From positions 1,550,001 to 1,614,000 of the forward strand of contig NZ_CP113432.1 of assembly GCF_026686735.1 (NCBI RefSeq): DNA of 64,000 nucleotides, read 5' to 3'. Below the pieces are notes generated by a model that was given only the letters and a program-made list of their open reading frames with translations, searched no databases and had not been told where the DNA came from. Positions 55,962 to 64,000 of the stretch are shown one piece after another. The translations under genes were made by a program, and so were the position numbers. The stretch is from Pseudomonas triclosanedens (GTDB lineage: Bacteria; Pseudomonadota; Gammaproteobacteria; Pseudomonadales; Pseudomonadaceae). Positions within the stretch are counted from its first letter, which is position 1. Each line of letters starts with the position of its first letter.

Positions 55962-56942
55962 GTGCGCCAACCTTCTCTCTTTCTGTTCGCCATTTGCGCC
56001 AGCCTTCCGGCCTGGGGGCTGACATTCCAGTCGCGCCTGGAAAGCGCCGAGTGGACGGTGGCCGGCGATCAGTTCGAGTGCCGGCTGTCGCAGAATGTGG
56101 CGGGCTTCGGCCTGGGCGAGTTCGTCTGGCGCGCCGGCGAGCAGCCGACCTTCCGTCTCAAGCCGCAGCAGGATTGGCTTGGCCGTGGCGCGGCAACGTT
56201 GCTGGCGGCTGCGCCGCCGTGGCGTCCGGGACAGGGCGATGTGAATCTGGGAGCGGTGCAGGTCGGCTCTGGCGATGTCCCGTTCAACAGCACCCAACAG
56301 CAGGCCGGCCGCCTGCTCAGTGGCCTGCTGGAGGGGCGGACGCCGGAGGTCAGGCACCGTACCCGCGATGGCGAGCGCCTGCTGGTGCGATTGCTTCCGA
56401 CCCGGTTCGCTGCCGGATACGCGCAGTTTCAGGATTGCTCGACGAAAATGCTTCCGGTCAATTTCGACCAGGTCAGGCAGAGCCAGATTGGTTTCCCCGG
56501 CGGAGGCACCGAGCTGGATGCCCTGGGACGCTCCAAGCTGGACATCATCCTGCAATATATGAAGGCCGATCCGAGCGTGAACCGGATCGAGCTGGATGGC
56601 CATTCCGACAACAGCGGCAACCGCCTGACCAACCGCGACACGTCGCGCCGCCGCGCCATCGCGGTGATGGAGTACCTGAAGTCCCAGGGGGTACCGGAGT
56701 CGCAGATCACCGTACGCTTCTATGGCGAGCGCTACCCGCTGGTGAAGAACAGCTCCGAGGCCAACCGGGCGCGCAATCGCCGGGTGACGGTCAACCTGTC
56801 GCGCGGCCCGGTCGTCGAAGAGGAGCCGGTAGCCCCGGCTGCGCCGAGCGCGCCCGCGCCAGCGGCTCCGCAAGCGGCTTCGACGGAGGGAGCACCACCC
56901 GCCGCGGGCTCACCCGCCACGGCGCCTGTGCCCAGGGGTTAG
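55962..56942 (+). CDS. motY: Flagellar stator-associated protein MotY (OmpA-like)
   Basis: A 326-residue exported protein. The signal peptide is SLFLFAICASLPAWGLTF; the N-terminal T-ring domain covers about residues 22-155; the C-terminal OmpA-type peptidoglycan-binding domain is at about 165-285 (IELDGHSDNSGNRLTNRDTS, VRFYGERYPLVKNSSEANRA) and a Pro/Ala-rich tail follows. MotY forms the T ring that anchors MotCD/MotAB stators around the motor. I chose GTG 55962, with GGAA 6 bases upstream; GTG 55950 is an alternative. The neighbours pyrC and argG match the P. aeruginosa motY context. Confidence 0.88.
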   Translation: MRQPSLFLFAICASLPAWGLTFQSRLESAEWTVAGDQFECRLSQNVAGFGLGEFVWRAGEQPTFRLKPQQDWLGRGAATLLAAAPPWRPGQGDVNLGAVQVGSGDVPFNSTQQQAGRLLSGLLEGRTPEVRHRTRDGERLLVRLLPTRFAAGYAQFQDCSTKMLPVNFDQVRQSQIGFPGGGTELDALGRSKLDIILQYMKADPSVNRIELDGHSDNSGNRLTNRDTSRRRAIAVMEYLKSQGVPESQITVRFYGERYPLVKNSSEANRARNRRVTVNLSRGPVVEEEPVAPAAPSAPAPAAPQAASTEGAPPAAGSPATAPVPRG

Positions 56943-57074
56943 GCTGCGGCAGCTAGTCGCACCGACGATAGTATTTGTCGCTTTGTCGTCAAAAGCTGTC
57001 GCGCCTCTGTAAATTATCCTGAGCGGGCAGTAGAATCGATCCCTTTCGTGACAACCCCCGTGGAGTTGAGTGGC

Positions 57075-58292
57075 ATGGCGGACGTGAAGAAGGTAGTCCT
57101 GGCGTATTCCGGTGGCCTGGACACCTCCGTAATTCTGAAGTGGCTGCAGGATACCTATAACTGTGAAGTGGTGACCTTCACCGCCGATCTGGGTCAGGGC
57201 GAGGAGGTCGAGCCGGCCCGCGCCAAGGCCAAGCAGATGGGTGTGAAAGAGATCTTCATCGAGGACCTGCGAGAAGAGTTCGTCCGCGACTTCGTCTACC
57301 CGATGTTCCGTGCCAACACCGTCTACGAAGGCGAGTACCTGCTGGGTACCTCCATCGCTCGCCCGCTGATCGCCAAGCGCCTGATCGAGATCGCCAACGC
57401 GACCGGCGCCGACGCCATTTCCCACGGTGCGACCGGCAAGGGCAACGACCAGGTGCGTTTCGAGCTGGGCGCCTACGCGCTCAAGCCGGGCGTGAAGGTG
57501 ATCGCTCCCTGGCGCGAGTGGGATCTGCTGTCCCGCGAGAAGCTGATGGACTACGCCGAAACCCACAACATTCCGATCGAGCGCCACGGCAAGAAGAAAT
57601 CGCCGTACTCGATGGACGCCAACCTGCTGCACATCTCCTATGAAGGCGGCGTGCTGGAAGACACCTGGACCGAGCACGAAGAGGACATGTGGAAGTGGAC
57701 CGTCTCCCCGGAGAACGCCCCTGACACCGCGACCTACATCGAGCTGACCTACCGCAAGGGCGACATCGTTGCCATCGACGGCAAGGACATGACCCCGGCC
57801 CAGGTCCTGACCGAACTGAACCGCATCGGCGGTGCCAACGGCATCGGCCGTCTCGACATCGTCGAGAACCGCTACGTCGGCATGAAATCCCGTGGCTGCT
57901 ACGAGACCCCCGGCGGCACCATCATGCTCAAGGCACACCGCGCCATCGAGTCGATCACCCTGGACCGCGAAGTCGCTCACCTGAAGGACGAGCTGATGCC
58001 GCGCTACGCCAAGCTGATCTACACCGGCTACTGGTGGAGCCCGGAGCGCGAGATGCTCCAGCAGATGATCGATGCTTCCCAGGAGCACGTGAATGGTGTG
58101 GTTCGCCTGAAGCTGTACAAGGGCAACGTCATCGTGGTCGGCCGCAAGTCCGAGGATTCGCTGTTCGACGCCAACATCGCGACCTTCGAGGAAGACGGCG
58201 GCGCCTACAACCAGGCCGATGCCGCGGGCTTCATCAAGCTCAATGCGCTGCGCATGCGTATTGCCGCGAACAAGGGCCGCAAGCTGTTCTGA
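57075..58292 (+). CDS. argG: Argininosuccinate synthase
   Basis: A 405-residue enzyme joining citrulline and aspartate with ATP in arginine biosynthesis. The N-type P-loop [10 protein letters not shown] is at residues 10-19, and the aspartate/citrulline-binding [11 protein letters not shown] and [15 protein letters not shown] are intact. argF for the preceding step lies about 10 kb upstream on the other strand. A terminator follows. Confidence 0.98.
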   Translation: MADVKKVVLAYSGGLDTSVILKWLQDTYNCEVVTFTADLGQGEEVEPARAKAKQMGVKEIFIEDLREEFVRDFVYPMFRANTVYEGEYLLGTSIARPLIAKRLIEIANATGADAISHGATGKGNDQVRFELGAYALKPGVKVIAPWREWDLLSREKLMDYAETHNIPIERHGKKKSPYSMDANLLHISYEGGVLEDTWTEHEEDMWKWTVSPENAPDTATYIELTYRKGDIVAIDGKDMTPAQVLTELNRIGGANGIGRLDIVENRYVGMKSRGCYETPGGTIMLKAHRAIESITLDREVAHLKDELMPRYAKLIYTGYWWSPEREMLQQMIDASQEHVNGVVRLKLYKGNVIVVGRKSEDSLFDANIATFEEDGGAYNQADAAGFIKLNALRMRIAANKGRKLF

Positions 58293-58317
58293 TAAGCTTG
58301 CCTCTCCCGTGACAAGC

Positions 58318-58342
58318 AAACCCCGGCCACGAGCCGGGGTTT
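58318..58342 (+). terminator. Rho-independent terminator of argG
   Basis: AAACCCCGGC-CACGA-GCCGGGGTTT with a GTGTTTA tail, 26 bases after the argG stop. Confidence 0.88.
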
Positions 58343-58387
58343 GTGTTTATGAGCCCGCACTCCGGGCACCTGATGAGGAAAGAACCG

Positions 58388-58780
58388 ATGAGACTGCTGC
58401 ACACCATGCTGCGCGTTGGCGACATGGACAAATCCATCGCCTTCTACACCGAAGTCCTGGGCATGACCCTGTTGCGTCGCAAGGATTATCCGGATGGCCA
58501 GTTCACCTTGGCCTTCGTGGGTTACGGCAACGAAGACGACAATAGCGTCATCGAGCTGACCTACAACTGGGGCGTGGACAAGTACGAGCTGGGCACCGGC
58601 TATGGACACATCGCACTGGAAGTGGCTGACGTCTACAAGGCCTGCGAGGACATTCGCACCCGCGGCGGCAAGATCACCCGCGAGCCGGGGCCGATGAAGC
58701 ACGGCACCAGCATCCTGGCCTTCGTCGAGGACCCGGACGGCTACAAGATCGAACTGCTGTCGCCGCAGCGCAAGGACTGA
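58388..58780 (+). CDS. gloA: Lactoylglutathione lyase (glyoxalase I)
   Basis: A 130-residue glyoxalase I that isomerises the methylglyoxal-glutathione adduct to lactoylglutathione. The metal ligands H5, E56, H74 and E122 are all present, and the short form without extra loops is the nickel-type enzyme seen in E. coli and GloA1/GloA2 of pseudomonads. Start 58388 follows GAGGAAAG. Confidence 0.96.
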   Translation: MRLLHTMLRVGDMDKSIAFYTEVLGMTLLRRKDYPDGQFTLAFVGYGNEDDNSVIELTYNWGVDKYELGTGYGHIALEVADVYKACEDIRTRGGKITREPGPMKHGTSILAFVEDPDGYKIELLSPQRKD

Positions 58781-58807
58781 GCTTTCGCTCCGCACCAGGC
58801 TTGTACG

Positions 58808-58838
58808 GAAAACCCCACCATCCCGGCGGGGTTTTTCT
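58808..58838 (+). terminator. Rho-independent terminator of gloA
   Basis: AAACCCC and GGGGTTTTT arms around a short CG-rich loop, 30 bases after the gloA stop, with a T tract (CTTTT follows). Confidence 0.8.
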
Positions 58839-59074
58839 TTTGCGCACTGTCATCAGAAGAACGGCGGAGCGTTCATACTCAAGTGGCGTCGGCGCAGGAT
58901 GCGTCGATTGCCGAAGCAGTTTCCGCCATTCGCTTGTCACATTCAGAAGGAGCAACGCTGCGGACCGGAGAACCCCGTTGCGTCGCCCCTTGCGATGACG
59001 GCCGATGGACGGTCGCACCGATTTTCCGGATACCCCGCGCCTCGGCGCCCGGTGTCCCTGTCACGGAATACAGC

Positions 59075-60454
59075 ATGTCCCCAAGACCGGTAAACAATGC
59101 GTCGGTTAGCCCCAAGGGCAGCCTTGAAACTCTTTCCCAACGTGAAGTGCACCAGCTCAGCGAAGCGGGCTCGGGCAGTACCTACAAGCTATTCCGCCAG
59201 TGTGCCCTGGCCATTCTCAATACCGGCACGCAGATCGACAACGCCAAGCACATCCTCGACGCCTATCGAGACTTCGAACTGGAAATCCACCAGCAGGATC
59301 GTGGCGTGCGCCTGGAGCTGTTCAACGCGCCGGCCGATGCCTTCGTCGATGGCGAGATGATCGCCAGCACCCGCGAAATGCTCTTCAGCGCCCTGCGCGA
59401 CATCGTCTACACCCAGAATGAACTGAACGGCCAGCGCTTCGGCCTGGATACCTCGGCCGGCATTACCGACTATGTCTTCCACCTGCTGCGCAACGCCCGT
59501 GCGCTGCGGCCTGGCGCCGAGCCGAAGATCGTCGTGTGCTGGGGGGGCCACTCCATCAGCACCAACGAATACAAGTACACCAAGAAGGTTGGCCATGAGC
59601 TCGGCCTGCGCAGTCTGGACGTTTGCACGGGCTGCGGACCGGGAGTGATGAAGGGACCGATGAAGGGCGCCACCATCGGCCATGCCAAGCAGCGCAACAC
59701 CGAAGGCCGCTACCTGGGCCTGACCGAGCCGGGGATCATCGCCGCCGAGGCGCCGAACCCGATCGTCAACGAGCTGGTGATCCTGCCGGACATCGAGAAG
59801 CGCCTGGAAGCCTTCGTGCGTATCGGCCACGGCATCATCGTATTCCCCGGCGGCGTCGGCACGGCGGAGGAGTTCCTCTACCTGCTGGGCATCCTGATGC
59901 ACCCGGACAACCAGGACATGCCGTTCCCGCTGGTCCTCACCGGCCCGCGCAGCGCGTCGGCGTATATCGAACAACTGCACGCCTTCGTCGGGGCAACCCT
60001 TGGCGAGGCCGCGCAGCGTCGTTACCGGATCATCATCGACGACCCGGTGGAAGTCGCGCGGGAAATGAGCGAGGGCCTCAAGCGGGTCAAGCAGTTCCGC
60101 CGCGAGCGCAACGATGCCTATCACTTCAACTGGCTGCTGAAGATCGACGAGGGCTTCCAGCGCCCGTTCGATCCAACCCACGAGAAGATGGCAAGCCTCC
60201 AGCTCGGGCGCGATGTGCCGGCGCACGAACTGGCGGCGAACCTGCGTCGGGCGTTTTCCGGCATCGTCGCCGGCAACGTGAAGGACAAGGGGATTCGCCT
60301 GATCGAGCAGCATGGTCCCTACGAGATTCACGGCGATGCGGCGATCATGGAGCCACTGGACAAACTGTTGCAGGCGTTCGTCGAGCAGCATCGGATGAAA
60401 CTGCCCGGTGGCGCGGCCTACGAACCGTGTTATCGAGTGGTGCAGCGCGCCTGA
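59075..60454 (+). CDS. ppnN: Pyrimidine/purine nucleotide 5'-monophosphate nucleosidase (LOG family, PpnN/YgdH)
   Basis: A 459-residue protein of the PpnN type. The central LOG/Rossmann domain carries VVCWGGHSISTNEYKY, CGPGVMKGPMKGATIGHAKQ and the catalytic IIVFPGGVGTAEEFLYLLG (PGGxGTxxE). The N- and C-terminal extensions distinguish it from short cytokinin-activating LOG proteins. PpnN splits nucleoside monophosphates into base and ribose-5-phosphate and is tuned by (p)ppGpp in E. coli. Start 59075 fits the E. coli length of 454; a longer frame to 58883 is not conserved-looking. Confidence 0.92.
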   Translation: MSPRPVNNASVSPKGSLETLSQREVHQLSEAGSGSTYKLFRQCALAILNTGTQIDNAKHILDAYRDFELEIHQQDRGVRLELFNAPADAFVDGEMIASTREMLFSALRDIVYTQNELNGQRFGLDTSAGITDYVFHLLRNARALRPGAEPKIVVCWGGHSISTNEYKYTKKVGHELGLRSLDVCTGCGPGVMKGPMKGATIGHAKQRNTEGRYLGLTEPGIIAAEAPNPIVNELVILPDIEKRLEAFVRIGHGIIVFPGGVGTAEEFLYLLGILMHPDNQDMPFPLVLTGPRSASAYIEQLHAFVGATLGEAAQRRYRIIIDDPVEVAREMSEGLKRVKQFRRERNDAYHFNWLLKIDEGFQRPFDPTHEKMASLQLGRDVPAHELAANLRRAFSGIVAGNVKDKGIRLIEQHGPYEIHGDAAIMEPLDKLLQAFVEQHRMKLPGGAAYEPCYRVVQRA

Positions 60455-60473
60455 GTCGGGACACCGGAAAACA

Positions 60474-60500
60474 AAAAGCCCCGCCGGATGCGGGGCTTTT
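60474..60500. terminator. Terminator between the convergent ppnN and PA3496-like genes
   Basis: AAAAGCCCCGC-CGGAT-GCGGGGCTTTT, 20 bases after ppnN and 15 before the end of the opposite gene; A and T tracts on both sides let it work in both directions. Confidence 0.9.
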
Positions 60501-60514
60501 CATTCGGGGCGGAC

Positions 60515-60697
60515 TTACAGGTCGAAATCGTAGTCGGACAGCTGACGCTGCAGGCGGCGCTCTTCGAGATAGTTGTCGATGATGCGGCGCTTGGTCAGGT
60601 TGGTCTTGGCGACTTCGGCCGAAGCTTCGACGGCGTCGTCGCTGTCTTCCGTGCTGACTTCGTCCTCGAGCTCGAGGTCTTCTTTGTCGGTTGCCAT
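60515..60697 (-). CDS. PA3496-family small acidic protein
   Basis: A 60-residue protein, strongly acidic at the front (KEDLELEDEVSTEDSDDAVE) and basic-helical at the end (TKRRIIDNYLEERRLQRQLS). This matches the PA3496 family, described in annotation as a putative envelope-integrity protein, conserved next to nth in pseudomonads. There is no signal peptide or membrane segment. Function is not established. Confidence 0.85.
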   Translation of the reverse strand: MATDKEDLELEDEVSTEDSDDAVEASAEVAKTNLTKRRIIDNYLEERRLQRQLSDYDFDL

Positions 60698-60803
60698 AAG
60701 GGTCGCTCCAACACGGGGGTGTGTTGGCGCCCCTTATATCGACAATGGGGCCAGCGGTAAAAAAGATTTTTTCAATGGGTCAGGCTGCTTTCCGCGATAG
60801 CAA

Positions 60804-61442
60804 TCAATCGTCAGACGTCTTGTGCTTGTATTCGCAAAGGTCTTCGATGCGGCAACTACCGCATTGCGGCTTGCGCGCCTTGCATACATAGCGGCCGTGC
60901 AGGATCAGCCAGTGGTGCGCATCCAGCAGGTATTCCCTGGGGACGAACTTGAGCAGTTTGCGCTCCACCTCCAGCACATTGCGGCCCGGGGCGATGTTGG
61001 TGCGATTGGAAACCCGGAAAATGTGCGTATCCACAGCCATCGCCGGCTGCCGGAAAGCGGTGTTGAGCACCACGTTGGCGGTCTTGCGACCGACACCGGG
61101 CAGGGCTTCGAGATCTTCGCGGTTGTCCGGTACCTGGCTGCCATGCTTCTCGATGAGGATGCGGCAGGTCTCGATGACGTTCTTCGCCTTGCTGTTGTAG
61201 AGGCCGATGGTCTTGATGTACTCCGAAAGCCCTTCGACCCCCAGGGCATAGATGGCCTCCGGGGTATTGGCGACCGGATAGAGCTTCGCAGTGGCCTTGT
61301 TCACGCCCACGTCGGTGGCCTGGGCGGATAACACCACCGCGATCAGCAGCTCGAATGGCGTGCTGTAGGCCAGTTCGGTCTCGGGGTTGGGGTTGTCCTC
61401 TTGCAGACGGCGGAAAATCTCCGCGCGCTTGGCAGCATTCAT
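60804..61442 (-). CDS. nth: Endonuclease III
   Basis: A 212-residue DNA glycosylase/AP lyase removing oxidised pyrimidines. The helix-hairpin-helix [13 protein letters not shown] holds the catalytic K120, D138 is in AVDTHIFR, and the C-terminal [4Fe-4S] loop has C187, C194, C197 and C203. The start overlaps the rsxE stop (ATGA at 61439-61442), so it is coupled to the rsx operon. Confidence 0.97.
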   Translation of the reverse strand: MNAAKRAEIFRRLQEDNPNPETELAYSTPFELLIAVVLSAQATDVGVNKATAKLYPVANTPEAIYALGVEGLSEYIKTIGLYNSKAKNVIETCRILIEKHGSQVPDNREDLEALPGVGRKTANVVLNTAFRQPAMAVDTHIFRVSNRTNIAPGRNVLEVERKLLKFVPREYLLDAHHWLILHGRYVCKARKPQCGSCRIEDLCEYKHKTSDD

Positions 61443-62155
61443 TCGATCACTCCAGTCACGCGGACACGCTGCCGCTGGGGAGCGGGTTCGTCGTCCGCTT
61501 GCGGCTTGGCGCGTTCCGCCAGGCTTTCATCGATACGGTTCTTCAACGCAATCAGCAGGCCCAGCACCAGGAAGGCGCCGGGCGGCAGGATGGCCAGCAG
61601 GAAGCCCTGGTAATGCGCGAACGGTTGGATCTTCCAATGGGCCGCCGTCGGGCCGAACAGCAGGTTCATGTCGGCCAGCAGGGTACCGTGGCCGAGCAGC
61701 TCGCGCACGCTGCCGACGGCGAGCAGCACCAGGGCGAAACCGCCGCCCATCATCAGGCCATCGAAGGCTGCGCGGGCGACACCGGTTCGCGAGGCAAAGG
61801 CTTCGGCGCGGCCTAGGATCACACAGTTGGTGGTGATCAGCGGAATGAAGATGCCCAGAACCTGATACAGCTCGAAGGTCCATGCCTGCATCAGTAGTTC
61901 GATGCAGGTGGTCAGTGCCGCGATGATCAGCACGAACGCCGGCAGGCGCACGGCCTCGCTGATGGCGCGGCGAATCAGCGCCACCGTGGCGTTGGAGCAG
62001 GCCAGTACGAGCATTGTGGCCAGGCCAAGCCCGAGCGCGTTGACCATCGAATTGCTGGTGCCCAGCAGCGGGCAAAGCCCCAGCAACTGCACCAGCCCAG
62101 GATTGTTTTTCCACAGCCCCTGCAGGGCGATTTCGCGGTAGCCCGGATCACTCAT
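61439..62155 (-). CDS. rsxE: Rsx/Rnf electron transport complex subunit E
   Basis: A 238-residue inner-membrane protein with six hydrophobic segments; motifs [20 protein letters not shown] and the second [15 protein letters not shown] hold the paired Cys thought to bind a cluster in RnfE/RnfA. Start 62155 overlaps the rsxG stop by 8 bases. The Rsx complex uses NADH to reduce SoxR or drive ion-coupled electron flow. Confidence 0.95.
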   Translation of the reverse strand: MSDPGYREIALQGLWKNNPGLVQLLGLCPLLGTSNSMVNALGLGLATMLVLACSNATVALIRRAISEAVRLPAFVLIIAALTTCIELLMQAWTFELYQVLGIFIPLITTNCVILGRAEAFASRTGVARAAFDGLMMGGGFALVLLAVGSVRELLGHGTLLADMNLLFGPTAAHWKIQPFAHYQGFLLAILPPGAFLVLGLLIALKNRIDESLAERAKPQADDEPAPQRQRVRVTGVIE

Positions 62156-62801
62156 GCGCGTCTCCCGAGGCCGCGGGGGCCAGCAACTGCGCCTTGTGCG
62201 CATCGAAGTATTGCAGTGCCAGATGAGTGGCCTTGACCACTGCTCGAGGGGTGACGGTGGCGCCAGCGAACTGGTCGAACTGTCCGCCGTCCTTCTTCAC
62301 ACGCCAGCCGGCCTCGCCCGGATTGTCCAGCGAGCGGCCGTCGAAACCGTGCAGCCAATCGCTCTTGCCCAGCTCTATCTTGTCGCCCAGGCCCGGGGTT
62401 TCCTTGTGCGCGACTACGCGTACGCCGAGCAAACGACCCTCGACGCTGACGCCGACCAGTAGCTGGATCGAGCCGCTGTAGCCGTCCGGCGCAGTAGCCT
62501 GGAGGATGATCGCGGTAGCCTGACCCTGGCGGCGGGCGACGAAGGCGGCGGCGGGCTCGTTGCGGCCAAGCAGCTTGGGATCGAACACCTCGACCTGGCT
62601 GTCCAGCGGGTGGTTGTCGTAGCTGCCGGCGGGCAGCAGTTCCAGCAGGGCCCGACCACGCGCCTCGCGCTGGGCGATGTCGATGCGCTCACGGGTGAAC
62701 TGGTGGACCAGCGCCACAACGCCGACGGTGACCACGGCGAACAGGCCGAGCACCAGGGCGTTCTTCAGCATCGAGCGGGCGGCCTGCGAGAGATCGCTCA
62801 T
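62148..62801 (-). CDS. rsxG: Rsx/Rnf electron transport complex subunit G
   Basis: A 217-residue protein with one N-terminal membrane helix (residues about 12-33) and a periplasmic FMN-binding domain. Covalent FMN attaches to the Thr of the AGATVT motif, T182 (family consensus S/A-G-A-T). The upstream [12 protein letters not shown] is typical. Coupled by overlap to rsxE and separated by one base from rsxD. Confidence 0.95.
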   Translation of the reverse strand: MSDLSQAARSMLKNALVLGLFAVVTVGVVALVHQFTRERIDIAQREARGRALLELLPAGSYDNHPLDSQVEVFDPKLLGRNEPAAAFVARRQGQATAIILQATAPDGYSGSIQLLVGVSVEGRLLGVRVVAHKETPGLGDKIELGKSDWLHGFDGRSLDNPGEAGWRVKKDGGQFDQFAGATVTPRAVVKATHLALQYFDAHKAQLLAPAASGDAHE

Positions 62802-62802
62802 C

Positions 62803-63840
62803 TCAGTCCCCCAGCTTGAAGCCGCGCTCGGGCTTCTTGTGCCCGTATGTGCGCGGGCGCGTGTAGTAGTCGATGGTTGGTGCGGCGAGATTCATCAGCA
62901 GCACGGCGAACGCGACGCCATCGGGGTAACCGCCCCAGGCGCGGATGATGTAGGTGAGCATGCCGACGCCGATGCCGAACAGCAGTCGCCCGCGATTGCT
63001 GGTGGCGCCGGAAACCGGGTCGGTCACGATGAAGAACGCACCGAGCATGGTGGCGCCGGAGAACAGATGCAGCAGTGGAGAGCCGTGGGAGTCCGAGCCT
63101 GTGCCGTTCCAGAACGCCAGACTCATGACGAGCAGGGCGCCGAGCATGCCCACCGGTGCGTGCCAAGTGAACAGCTTGCGCCAGAGCAGGAACAGGCCGC
63201 CAGCCAGGAACGCCAGGTTCACCAGCTCCACACCGCGCCCGCCGACATGCCCGAAGGCGGCAGACTGGCTGGCCAGTTCCTCCATCGTCAGGCTGTTGTT
63301 GTTGCGCAGCACGTCGAGCGCAGTGGCGCCGACCCAGGCATCCGGCGCCTGGCTGGAGATACCGAAGATCTGCCGCAACCCATCGACCAGGCCGGGTGCA
63401 TTATCCGGGGCCGGCCACTGGCTCATGTATAGCGGGAACGACACCAGGGCCACGACATAGCCTAGCATCGCCGGATTGAACGGATTCTGCCCGAGGCCGC
63501 CATACAGGTGCTTGCCGAAGATGAGCGCGAAGGCCGTCGCCACCAGGCTCAGCCACCAGGGCGCATAGGGCGGCAGGGTGAGCGCCAGCAGCACGGCCGT
63601 GACCAGTGCACTGCCGTCCTTGAGGAAAAAGGCCAGCGGCCGGCCGCGCAGCCTGAGCATGATCGCCTCGGTGGCAAGGGCGATGAGGCTGCACCAGAGC
63701 AGATTGAACAGCGTACCGACGCCATACAACGCGATCAGTGCCAGCGCACCGGGCGCGCAGGCGGCCAGCACGGTGAGCATGATTTTCTGCGTGCGGTTGG
63801 CGCCAGTGGTATGAGGTGAGGTGATGCGGGGCAGCTTCAT
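62803..63840 (-). CDS. rsxD: Rsx/Rnf electron transport complex subunit D
   Basis: A 345-residue membrane subunit with about ten helices and a covalent FMN site ([11 protein letters not shown]). Other signatures are [19 protein letters not shown] and [14 protein letters not shown]. Start ATG 63840 has GAGGA 5 bases upstream; it begins just after the rsxC stop. Confidence 0.95.
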   Translation of the reverse strand: MKLPRITSPHTTGANRTQKIMLTVLAACAPGALALIALYGVGTLFNLLWCSLIALATEAIMLRLRGRPLAFFLKDGSALVTAVLLALTLPPYAPWWLSLVATAFALIFGKHLYGGLGQNPFNPAMLGYVVALVSFPLYMSQWPAPDNAPGLVDGLRQIFGISSQAPDAWVGATALDVLRNNNSLTMEELASQSAAFGHVGGRGVELVNLAFLAGGLFLLWRKLFTWHAPVGMLGALLVMSLAFWNGTGSDSHGSPLLHLFSGATMLGAFFIVTDPVSGATSNRGRLLFGIGVGMLTYIIRAWGGYPDGVAFAVLLMNLAAPTIDYYTRPRTYGHKKPERGFKLGD

Positions 63841-63841
63841 G

Positions 63842-64000
63842 TCATTCCTCACCGGAGGCGTTGGCCAGGGCGCGCTCAGCCGCCTGCAAGCGGGCTTGGG
63901 CGGTGGCCAGGACGGTATCGTCGGCGCCTTCGCGTTCGAGTTTCTTCAGGTCGGCGCGGGCGTATGCCAGTTCGGTCTTGGCCGCGCGCATGGCTGCGTT
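63842..64000 (-). CDS. rsxC: Rsx/Rnf electron transport complex subunit C, C-terminal end
   Basis: The last 52 residues of an Ala/Arg/Glu-rich helical tail (MRAAKTELAYARADLKKLER, ending LANASGEE) followed by a stop directly before rsxD. The low-complexity, repeat-like C-terminus is typical of proteobacterial RsxC, and the gene order C-D-G-E confirms it. The flavin- and cluster-binding domains lie right of the window. Confidence 0.85.
   Translation of the reverse strand, partial: NAAMRAAKTELAYARADLKKLEREGADDTVLATAQARLQAAERALANASGEE

Overview
The window is chromosomal DNA of a high-GC pseudomonad close to the Pseudomonas aeruginosa / nitroreducens / citronellolis lineage. The evidence is gene content and order. 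It has glpM-glpD-glpR-glpK, an ABC ATPase beside argF, grxD-MFS-bfrB-bfd-peroxiredoxin, rnt-pyrC-motY-argG-gloA, and nth-rsxE-rsxG-rsxD-rsxC, blocks I recognise as typical of P. aeruginosa relatives. Coding density is high and most genes carry clear GGAG-type ribosome binding sites. I see no rRNA, tRNA, CRISPR array, insertion sequence or prophage.

Layout. 1-2.3 kb: end of an AraC regulator, a decayed HTH gene, and small cupin, methyltransferase and VOC genes. 2.3-6.3 kb: a cobalamin riboswitch followed by a corrinoid uptake operon (TonB receptor, thioredoxin-fold [2Fe-2S] protein, periplasmic binding protein). 6.3-13.8 kb: accessory metabolism (aldo/keto reductase, NTF2-like protein, methyltransferase, DUF3237, TorF porin, amidohydrolase with a divergent LysR gene, AraC regulator with a truncated LysE gene). 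13.9-18.7 kb: hemN, an FMN-dependent glutamate-synthase-like membrane protein and L-serine deaminase. 18.7-20.1 kb: an AT-richer acyltransferase gene, probably acquired. 20.1-24.1 kb: LuxR regulator, nitrilase-family amidase, APC permease, GST. 24.1-27.7 kb: a structured, terminator-ended segment (possible sRNA), then divergent metR and metE. 27.9-28.9 kb: an alpha/beta hydrolase.

28.9-38 kb is the most coherent accessory system: LysR regulator, D-malate/tartrate dehydrogenase, BCCT transporter, Rieske oxygenase (CntA/YeaW type), aldehyde dehydrogenase, CntB/YeaX reductase and an XRE-PAS-PAS protein. Apart from the inserted aldehyde dehydrogenase this is the order of E. coli yeaTUVWX. Together the genes would take up L-carnitine, split it to trimethylamine and malic semialdehyde, oxidise the latter to D-malate and decarboxylate that to pyruvate. 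Two intergenic gaps of this cluster carry the same paired GTTAAC motif with an identical 18-bp period, probably the operator of an unassigned regulator.

38-64 kb is mostly core genome: glycerol-3-phosphate catabolism (no glpF next to glpK), YbaK, PhzF-like, an orphan EtfA paralogue, arginine biosynthesis (argF, argG), a lone molybdopterin oxidoreductase, iron storage (bfrB/bfd with a Fur-like site), peroxiredoxin, RNase T, dihydroorotase, the MotY flagellar protein, glyoxalase I, the nucleotidase PpnN, endonuclease III and the Rsx/Rnf complex, which runs off the right edge. Three decaying genes were found (HTH, LysE and a lipoprotein). Other gaps over about 150 bases in which I see no gene or clear signal are 13771-13965, 17022-17253, 18634-18844, 27712-27885 and 48173-48383.
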